NCBI RefSeq assembly: GCF_963678635.1
Contig: NC_087065.1
Span: forward strand, 65,501,374 to 65,565,373
Direction of reading: 5' to 3'
Length of the DNA: 64,000 nt
DNA from: Symsagittifera roscoffensis
Taxonomy: Eukaryota; Xenacoelomorpha; Acoela; Convolutidae
The position numbers and the translations under genes were made by a program. The notes beneath the pieces are model-generated. The model did not search any database. It was not told where the DNA came from and worked only from the letters and a program-made list of their open reading frames with translations. Below, piece after piece: positions 1 to 6,873 of the stretch. Numbering within the stretch: position 1 is the stretch's first letter; the number at the start of each line of letters is the position of its first letter.

Positions 1-444
1 AAAAAACGACCAAGTTGAAGAAACAAATGTGATCAGAACTTGACCTGTATTATCTAGACATCGGACAAGGGAAGTTGAATCAAATTGATGGATTGTTTTT
101 TCGTCGAAAAATCATTTAAAAGTACTTTAATAACTCAAGGATAAGAGAAACGAAGCACTTGAGAGTAATGTAACCATTGTTTTGGATAGCTTTCGTTCAA
201 TATGGGCCTGATGATCGAAAAGTGTCTTCAAAAGTGTCTTTAATTGATCGAAAAGTGTCTTTAATTTTTAAACGCCAGAAAAACTAATAAATAACTAAGA
301 CTATATAATTGACTTTGTGTCGATTTTACGATTTTTTTAAATTTGAACTGATGCAAGAAATCCCAATTTGATGAGTCACTCCACCTGCTAAAAAGGTAAA
401 AACTGTACAGTTTTTCATTTTAAAATCAAACTGATCTGAGAAGG
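1..444. other. AT-rich flank left of the retroelement
   Basis: No gene or RNA is recognisable here. The stretch ends in CAAAT (445-449), the left copy of the target-site duplication of the LTR element. An apparent minus-strand reading frame that runs from here into the LTR has no recognisable motif and is not annotated. Confidence 0.6.
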
Positions 445-480
445 CAAATTGTTGCAATGCAAATGTAGAGTATAGATGCA

Positions 481-487
481 TATAAAA
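481..487 (+). promoter_or_regulatory. TATA box of the LTR (TATAAAA)
   Basis: TATAAAA lies 32 bp upstream of the tRNA-like segment and is repeated at 9639-9645 in the 3' LTR. With usual spacing, Pol II initiation would fall around 510-515, which is the first base of the tRNA-like sequence. That would place the tRNA-like fold at the start of the genomic RNA (inference). Confidence 0.6.
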
Positions 488-512
488 CTGAACCAAAATG
501 TAACAACAATAA

Positions 513-592
513 GCACAGTTGGCCGAGTGGCCTAAGCTAACGCCGATTATACAGGTTAACAGTTGACGTAGGTTCGAGTCCCCCACCTGCCC
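513..592 (+). ncRNA. tRNA-like segment with Pol III A and B boxes in the 5' LTR
   Basis: The A box TGGCCGAGTGG (520-530) and B box GGTTCGAGTCC (571-581) both fit the Pol III type 2 consensus. Their spacing is that of a class II (Leu/Ser-like) tRNA with a long variable region. The acceptor ends pair poorly, and the T stem is imperfect. It is therefore a tRNA-derived sequence or promoter module rather than a functional tRNA. T runs at 629-632 and 638-643 could terminate a Pol III transcript of roughly 115-130 nt. The copy in the 3' LTR is identical except for one base. Confidence 0.7.
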
Positions 593-900
593 ATGTATTA
601 GTATACTAAAAACGGGGGTTACATCCTATTTTAACTGTTTTTTGGTTCTAATTCGGTTCAGCCTTGATTAAGGTTGACCGCCAAAAAGAGCAATTTGTCT
701 CAAGGACATTACCGACCGGTTCTTGTGGCTAGCTTGCGCCGTTTTGTACAAAAAACGCACAGATGCAAAAAATGTTATATGATGTTCAGATCAATAGAAA
801 TAATGCCGAAATTAATTTATTGACCGAGTTATTTGCCGAGAAATATCTCTTATTAATTTAACGAATTTGGATCAGTTTTGGAGATTAGCGAGCATATTTT

Positions 901-918
901 TGGCGCCCCACAAGGGAC
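901..918 (+). other. Primer-binding site, Lys-tRNA-like
   Basis: TGGCGCCCCACAAGGGAC starts four bases after the 5' LTR. TGG is complementary to the CCA end of a tRNA. The first eight bases equal the common tRNA-Lys primer site and 15 of 18 match the form I remember for tRNA-Lys. The exact host tRNA cannot be confirmed here. Confidence 0.75.
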
Positions 919-2196
919 ACGAGCGTTTGTTTTTGTTCCGCCTCTCGTTCTTTTGAAATACGCTGAGAATATCGCAGCGACGAAAAACACGGAGAATCTC
1001 GCAGTAAATTCACAGCAGGATTTCCGAGAGCAGCAGACATTTGTTTGCAAGAACATCAGAGGCCGCTGCAGCGTGACCAACTGCAGAGACATCTAAGCAC
1101 AGATGCACTAGAGTTCGATTCCTTTCCCGACAACTTCATCTTCGTGGTGACCATTCCTTTTCCGTAGTGCACACAACAGAACAATTTCCTGTAACCATAC
1201 AACCCACAAGACTGATTGATGAGTAGCAGATCATGTGTTGCAGATTACTGAGGTGCAGATAAGATTGAGGCCTACCGAGAAATTCAAGTGTCGATTGAGT
1301 TGTCAAGCGCAGACCAGCTACAGACGTTTTGTGGAAGTGATAGAAGCAATCATGGAACAACTTCTCTGCGTCTGGCCGATGGTTTGACAACCCGAAACCG
1401 GTGTCGCCAGTCTCCAATTAAAACTGTAAGACTCGACTAGTTTAAGACTCTCATATTGTGCTATAAAATTTTATACGCTGTCATACATCTTGAAAAATTT
1501 TTCCGCAAGCTAGCCCCCGGTAATTTTTCTTAATACCCAAAATTTTTGGACAGTTCTGTTGAACTGAAATAACTTACAATCGATACTTAGTCAACTGACT
1601 TGACATTTTTTTCTCGATACCAAAAATTTTTGGATATATGTGAACGGAATATTAATCAGTGAAATCGAATCATAGACAAGGGGTACTAGACTAGTTTTTT
1701 GGATTGGTTTATGACTCGAACCTGCAGACCAAAATTTTCCGAAAAATTTTGGGAAAAAGTAAAAAATTTCCAAAAAATCGTCAAAACTTCCCCATAATTC
1801 TGCGAAATTGTGCTGTAACATGACACCAACCTTATGTTAAGTGGTCTGGTAGCGAAATATCAGGCAAATTAAGTTGAGTTTTTTCATCCTCAGGTTTCTT
1901 CCGCGTGTGTTGTTGGAACTTAACCAATTTGCCTGATCCCCCACCCACCCTTGGTGAAACTGAACGCCAGTTCGCTTCGAGTAAAACAAAGCCGTTTCAG
2001 CCCGTCATATTATTGACTTCGTTGCGTGACAGTAAAGTTAAGTGGTCAGGTACGGTGATATTAAGTGAGTTAAGTTGAATTCTTTCATCCTCAGGTTTAC
2101 TCCGTGTGCGTTGTTGGAGTTCAACCGACCTACTTAATTTTCCAACCCCATTGGTACTTAAGCGTAACGAAGCCGTCGCATAGGTCCCCTAAGTGT
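919..2196 (+). other. Long 5' leader of the retroelement with a duplicated block
   Basis: About 1.3 kb without a convincing ORF. A degenerate direct repeat of about 109 bp occurs at 1837-1945 and 2038-2146 (offset 201). Both copies contain a pyrimidine-rich stretch ending in CAG (1893 and 2094) that looks like a 3' splice acceptor. The first ATG downstream of the second acceptor-like site is the start of the 214-residue ORF at 2197, which suggests that ORF may be reached by splicing (inference). Confidence 0.55.
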
Positions 2197-2841
2197 ATGG
2201 TATTCATTCTAGGAGCTAGTTCTTTGGATCACGCGCTCCGAAAACTTCCCGCTCCGTCCCAGAAGCGCGTCAAAGATACTTGCTTTACGAAGCCAGGTTT
2301 AAGTTTGAACTTTAACGCTAGGGACTCTCAGAAAACAACACAGTACTACCTTCATCACTACTTGTCGCACCGTAACGACCTCGTAATTTGGCACGACGCC
2401 ATGAATAACTCGATAAGTAGGCACCGCAGCAACAATAACCGCAAGCTGAGTAGTGAGCAACTTGTCAATTTGTTATTAAGGTATAGGACAAACATTTGTG
2501 CGATCGTATACTGTAGACGCAACGGAACCGAGGATATAGAGGAAAGTTTAGGTTCAACAGGTATTCTCATTCTCAACGTCGTTAAAGACTTTATCTCTAA
2601 GCGTAAGGCTAAGGACCAGGTACTAATTGAGAAGTACAAAGAGCTTCACCAGCCTCCTTCCCTTGAGTTAAAGACTCTCCTCCTTCTAAGGCGTTATAGC
2701 GCTAATCTTAACATCCTTAAGACACGTAAGAAGCGAAACCGCTTACCCCTCAAAGCTCGGAAAGCTATAAGAAATAGGCTTCAGGTAGAAGCTTTGAGAC
2801 GTCAAGTTCCCCCGTCTTGTAAGCTAATGTTGATTTACTAA
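2197..2841 (+). CDS. Extra 214-residue ORF upstream of gag, function unknown
   Basis: The frame is open further upstream, but 2197 is the first ATG in it. The N-terminus is MVFILGASSLDHAL, followed by a central block DLVIWHDAMNNSIS and then CAIVYCRRNGTEDIEES. The C-terminal third is rich in Lys, Arg and Leu (for example ILKTRKKRNRLPLK) and could bind nucleic acid. A hydrophobic strand leading into G-x-S-S, then an Asp/Asn-rich strand-loop, is the layout of SGNH/GDSL-type domains found in some animal transposons. The canonical GDS is GAS here, so that assignment is only a hypothesis. Standard BEL/Pao elements start with gag and lack this ORF. It ends 93 bp before the gag ATG. No stop or frameshift interrupts it, which suggests selection or recent insertion. 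Confidence 0.6.
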   Translation: MVFILGASSLDHALRKLPAPSQKRVKDTCFTKPGLSLNFNARDSQKTTQYYLHHYLSHRNDLVIWHDAMNNSISRHRSNNNRKLSSEQLVNLLLRYRTNICAIVYCRRNGTEDIEESLGSTGILILNVVKDFISKRKAKDQVLIEKYKELHQPPSLELKTLLLLRRYSANLNILKTRKKRNRLPLKARKAIRNRLQVEALRRQVPPSCKLMLIY

Positions 2842-2934
2842 TGCAAATTTGATTACATACCAAAACAGTATCTCATTTTATTGATTGTTTTCTATAAGTG
2901 AGCATCCGTAGAATATTGTCAATTTGTGAAAAAC

Positions 2935-5900
2935 ATGGACGAAAAATTCCAAAGTAAGATACGCAAGTTATTCGAAACCCGTCTAAATCTAGAAAATGAG
3001 CTGCTTAAAGGTCACTCATTATTACTTGAGTACATTGAGAATAATAGTCGCACTACAAAAATTGATAATGCTGTTTACAAATGTAAAATTGCGTTGGAAA
3101 AAGCTGTCGACGTCAATGAGCAATTAATTAGGTTAGCGGGAAAAACAGAAAATCCTGAAAAAATTATTGCTCAGCAAGACCTTTGGCTTAAGAAAGTAAC
3201 CGAAATGAACGATAAAGTAATGCACGAAGCTCAGAGTTACAAGATGAGCCTTGAACCTTCGTCATTTCCAGCAGCCGGCATTACAGGGAGCAAGGGATCT
3301 TTACAACAAACTAGGTCTGAGACATCCTCACACTCGCACAAAACAAGTGATTCAGCAGCACGAGTATCTGAAAACAGGTCTAAGGTCTCTAATAAGTCTA
3401 AGGATAGTAGAAAGCTTGACTCACATAAGTCTGATAAATCTGCTTCCACTCGTCATACGTCGACTGTTCGCACTATGTCATCAAGTGAGAAACGGCATGA
3501 GTTAGCTTTAGTAAAACGACGCCATGAGGAGCTGGAAAGGCAGTATCAAGTATCTTTAAGACTTAAAGAGCAAGAGAACCGTCTTAAGTTTGAACAAAGT
3601 CAGCTGGAACTAGAGCAATTGGCTGAAAATCATAAAAAGCAACTAATTGAAATGGAATTGAAAGCGTTTGAACTTGAGGACAGTTCATCTGAGGTTAGCG
3701 AGAAGGTAGCGGAAAGTAACTTAACAGGAGTAAGTCAACCTATTTCAAAGGTAGCAACCGATCGAACTAATGATTGGGTAGACTCTGTTAGTTCACAAGC
3801 ACCTCCCGACGTTGCTAGTGCGCCAGGTTTGCAGGCCTTCACTCATGTACCCGTTTCGTCAGGACCGACGACTTCCGCCCTCCTTGCTCATGCAATTCAC
3901 ACCAGTAATAGTCATAACCATGAGCACACAGCATTGAGTGACCCTGGAATCCATAGTTATGGACATCGGGCTATGCCTCAATTTGGCAGTGCAAGCCGTT
4001 TGCCATTGCAAGCTTCTGTTTCATTCCCAGCCTCTGTTCCATTCCCAGTTAACAATATGCATTCTAGTGCACACGTGCTACCACCACCGTCTGCTGTTCC
4101 TTTACAGACCATGAGTTCAAACATAACTAATGGTAGTTTTGCCATCGCGCAACCGGAATCATTACCTGTCCCAATGTTACCGGCCCAACCCGGTTCTGGT
4201 TTTGTTTCTTTGTCGCCTGCATTTGCTGGCGGTGGCTTCTCATCTTCTGGAGTAAACCCAACGCCGGTTTTCTTTTCGGCACCTAATTGCCATGCAGCGC
4301 CAGTCCAGACGCAACATAATCTTCCCTTTGTTCCGCATACTGTGTCACCTAGTATCAACGATTACTACACAAGTGATGCAAACTTATGGCGATTGGCAGC
4401 TACAACTCCAATCGTCACGCCTGCTCAGTGTTGTAATGCTGGAAACATTTTTTCTAATGTGACAACTATTGTCCCATCGTGTAACACCGCCTCTCCGTAT
4501 ACTAGTGGTGGGACTGTGTATTTTAATACTCCCCCAGTTCATCCACAACATGTTCCGCATTTTGTCAATCAAACTAATACTGGTTATCAGCCAGTCAACG
4601 AGGACTACGCACCGTCTCCCGCTTATCCGAACCAAGGTTGTTCATCGGATCGACCTCTCTCCGCTCGTGAATTGGCGGAATTATTGATGCATAGCCGCAA
4701 AGATCATCTTCCTGAATGGAAGTTAGCCCAGTTTGACGGCAACCCGTTAAACTGGCACGAATGGTTTGGTCAGTTTAAGTCCACCGTTGATTCCGCTGTT
4801 CTCACCGATGATACGAAATTGACATACTTAAAAACGCTCGTCACAGGCAAAGCAAAAACCGCAATTGCGGAGTTTAGTTATAGTGGCGTTATGTACAAGG
4901 ATGCACTGGCCACCTTGCAACGGAAGTTTGGGCAACCACATGCCATTGTTGGTGCGCATCTTGATAAGCTGAATACTTTTCCTCCACTTAAGATGCACAA
5001 TTCGGAAAATGTCATTAGTTTCTCCTCTGCCATATCTGGCCTCGTAGCAGTTTTCAAATCATTGTCTTTCAACGATGATCTAAAGAGTGTTAACCTGTTA
5101 AACCAAGCTGTTAGTAAACTTCCGCCTAACCTCAAGGAGGCTTGGTCGATGCATACTGTTAGACATAATTGGCAGCGACCAACACTCTTAGACTTTAACA
5201 ACTGGTTGAAAGAAAAGGCCGAGGGGCATGAAAGATTACGTTTACTCAGCTCTAAGGCAAAAAATGAAGAACCGGTTAAACCAAAAACAACCAAAGTTTT
5301 TGCAGCCAATAGCCAGGTAACTAGTAAGGCTCAGGATAAGTCTCAGGATAAGTCTAAGTTTCCGCCGTGCGTTTTGTGTAAGGGTAGTCATGCATTGTGG
5401 AATTGTGCTGTTTTTAAGGAAAAGAATGCTACTCAGCGAGCAAAATACGTAGCTGAACAGAAACTTTGCTTCGCTTGCCTCAATGGCAATCATAGTTTCC
5501 GGCAATGTTCTAGAGCAAAAAAGTGCCCGAAGCCAGAGTGTGATAGCACACATAATGTCTTGCTCCATGGAGCCGAAAGAATATTTCCTCGGAAGGAAAA
5601 TTCAAATGTCTCGAATAAGGCTGGAACAAACAAATCCAAGGAGAATACAAACACTTCCACCCATGCCGCTGTTAGTGATGTACTTGACATTGAATCTTCT
5701 AAAGGGTTGTTGCCAATTGCAACACTTGGTGTATCCTCGGATGTAACCAGTCTCCTGACGTTGGTTCTTTGTGATAGTGCATCGACTCACTCCTGGGTGT
5801 CTTCGTCACTCGTAAAGCGTCTCGGCTTAGTAGGGGAGCCCGTTAACTTGTCAATTAGTGGTTTCAATTCGACCACCGTTGTTGAGACTCAGAGAGTCAA

Positions 5901-6873
5901 GTTTACAGTTTCCTCCGAGCCGAATAATAGTGATTTCGTATTTTCTCTCTGTGCATATGTTAAAGACAGTATTCGGATTGGTTCCGAATTAATCAATATT
6001 GCTGATTTGCAGAATAAATATCCACAATTAGCACCTATTAAGCCCATTCAATATACTTATGAGGACGTTGAAATTATTATCGGACAAGACTACTACCACG
6101 CCGTTAGACCCATTGAGTTCATCTTGGGAGATGATAAAAACTCACCGTGTTCCGTTCGCCTACCGATAGGTTGGGTCTTAAGTGGTCCGTTGCCACCGTC
6201 CGGTAATTCTACTTCTTCGTGTTTCAAGTGTGTTGTTGAAGATTCTTCTCTGACCGACCAGATAAAATCCTGGTACGAGTTGGAATCGTATGGTGCTTTC
6301 AAACAAGTCGATGCCCGTTCCGCCGCGGATAAACATGCTTTATCCATCCTCAATTCTGAAACCGTTCACAATGGCGAAAGATACATTGTGCCTATGCTTT
6401 GGATTGATAGTAATGTCAGTCTACCAAACAATTATTACTCGTCACTCGCCCAATTTAAATCATTGGAGAGAAGGTTAAGTAAAGACCCTGAGCTGCGCGA
6501 AAGATACGCAGAAACAATTAGAGAGGACATTAGGAAAGGCTATGTCGTTACCGTCGAACCGCATGATCCCCGTAAGCGTTCCGATCGCGAGTGGTATCTT
6601 CCGCACCATCCCGTCGTAAATCCGAATAAGCCGGGTAAGGTGCGCCGAGTCCTTAATGGGGCTTCTAAGTTTCACGGCACATCCTTAAATAAGTCCTTAT
6701 TGGTGGGTCCTGACCTACTCCAAAATTTAATTTTTGTGCTTTTGCGATTCCGTCAACATAAGTACGCCGTCTCCGCGGATATAGAGGGTATGTTCCTCCA
6801 GGTAGGAGTCTTGCCCGCGATCAAATTTCGCTCCGTTTTTTGTGGCGGGAGGATACCACTTCCGATGTGGTAG
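2935..6873 (+). CDS. BEL/Pao gag-protease and N-terminal RT (ORF broken in RT)
   Basis: 1,312 codons from the first ATG (MDEKFQSKIRKL). N-terminal helical region; Ser/Lys-rich linker; charged coiled coil around residues 180-250 (EKRHELALVKRRHEELERQY); long Pro/Ser/His linker; DUF1759-like gag region around residues 570-765; two zinc knuckles (CVLCKGSHALWNC near 811 and CFACLNGNHSFRQC near 845); aspartic protease of the DUF1758 kind with DSAS as the active-site motif near residue 945; start of RT near 1220 (LPHHPVVNPNKPGKVRRVLN) including the first catalytic Asp in VSADIEGMF. The frame then runs out at 6873 with residues that do not fit RT, because homology moves to another frame at about 6818. 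The protein packages RNA, matures the polyprotein and begins reverse transcription. Confidence 0.9.
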   Translation: MDEKFQSKIRKLFETRLNLENELLKGHSLLLEYIENNSRTTKIDNAVYKCKIALEKAVDVNEQLIRLAGKTENPEKIIAQQDLWLKKVTEMNDKVMHEAQSYKMSLEPSSFPAAGITGSKGSLQQTRSETSSHSHKTSDSAARVSENRSKVSNKSKDSRKLDSHKSDKSASTRHTSTVRTMSSSEKRHELALVKRRHEELERQYQVSLRLKEQENRLKFEQSQLELEQLAENHKKQLIEMELKAFELEDSSSEVSEKVAESNLTGVSQPISKVATDRTNDWVDSVSSQAPPDVASAPGLQAFTHVPVSSGPTTSALLAHAIHTSNSHNHEHTALSDPGIHSYGHRAMPQFGSASRLPLQASVSFPASVPFPVNNMHSSAHVLPPPSAVPLQTMSSNITNGSFAIAQPESLPVPMLPAQPGSGFVSLSPAFAGGGFSSSGVNPTPVFFSAPNCHAAPVQTQHNLPFVPHTVSPSINDYYTSDANLWRLAATTPIVTPAQCCNAGNIFSNVTTIVPSCNTASPYTSGGTVYFNTPPVHPQHVPHFVNQTNTGYQPVNEDYAPSPAYPNQGCSSDRPLSARELAELLMHSRKDHLPEWKLAQFDGNPLNWHEWFGQFKSTVDSAVLTDDTKLTYLKTLVTGKAKTAIAEFSYSGVMYKDALATLQRKFGQPHAIVGAHLDKLNTFPPLKMHNSENVISFSSAISGLVAVFKSLSFNDDLKSVNLLNQAVSKLPPNLKEAWSMHTVRHNWQRPTLLDFNNWLKEKAEGHERLRLLSSKAKNEEPVKPKTTKVFAANSQVTSKAQDKSQDKSKFPPCVLCKGSHALWNCAVFKEKNATQRAKYVAEQKLCFACLNGNHSFRQCSRAKKCPKPECDSTHNVLLHGAERIFPRKENSNVSNKAGTNKSKENTNTSTHAAVSDVLDIESSKGLLPIATLGVSSDVTSLLTLVLCDSASTHSWVSSSLVKRLGLVGEPVNLSISGFNSTTVVETQRVKFTVSSEPNNSDFVFSLCAYVKDSIRIGSELINIADLQNKYPQLAPIKPIQYTYEDVEIIIGQDYYHAVRPIEFILGDDKNSPCSVRLPIGWVLSGPLPPSGNSTSSCFKCVVEDSSLTDQIKSWYELESYGAFKQVDARSAADKHALSILNSETVHNGERYIVPMLWIDSNVSLPNNYYSSLAQFKSLERRLSKDPELRERYAETIREDIRKGYVVTVEPHDPRKRSDREWYLPHHPVVNPNKPGKVRRVLNGASKFHGTSLNKSLLVGPDLLQNLIFVLLRFRQHKYAVSADIEGMFLQVGVLPAIKFRSVFCGGRIPLPMW
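6800..6845 (+). other. Frameshift lesion inside RT
   Basis: Upstream of about 6818 the gag-pol frame (frame 1) matches RT; downstream the neighbouring frame (frame 3) does. The step equals loss of one base. It falls between the first catalytic Asp and YMDD, where no BEL/Pao element I know uses programmed shifting. The nearby run of six T at 6836-6841 lies after the point where homology has already changed frame, so slippage there would not fix it. An inactivating mutation or a sequencing error is most likely. Confidence 0.75.

Larger units (their letters stand above)
450..896 (+). repeat. 5' long terminal repeat
   Basis: Begins TGTTGC and ends GCATA, directly preceded by the target duplication CAAAT. 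It contains a TATA box (481-487) and a tRNA-like segment (513-592), with T runs at 629-632 and 638-643. The end point 896 is chosen because the 3' copy ends at the same base directly before the second CAAAT. The usual terminal CA is present two bases earlier (893-894). Confidence 0.93.

Noticed and set aside
326-586. 86-residue minus frame overlapping the 5' LTR
   Set aside because: It crosses the LTR boundary and reads through the tRNA-like segment; no motif.
513-592. LTR segment as a functional Leu or Ser tRNA gene
   Set aside because: Acceptor and T stems do not pair well; only the promoter boxes are intact.
6836-6845. Programmed frameshift at the T run in RT
   Set aside because: Homology has already changed frame before the T run, and the position in the RT core is not used for recoding in this family as far as I know.
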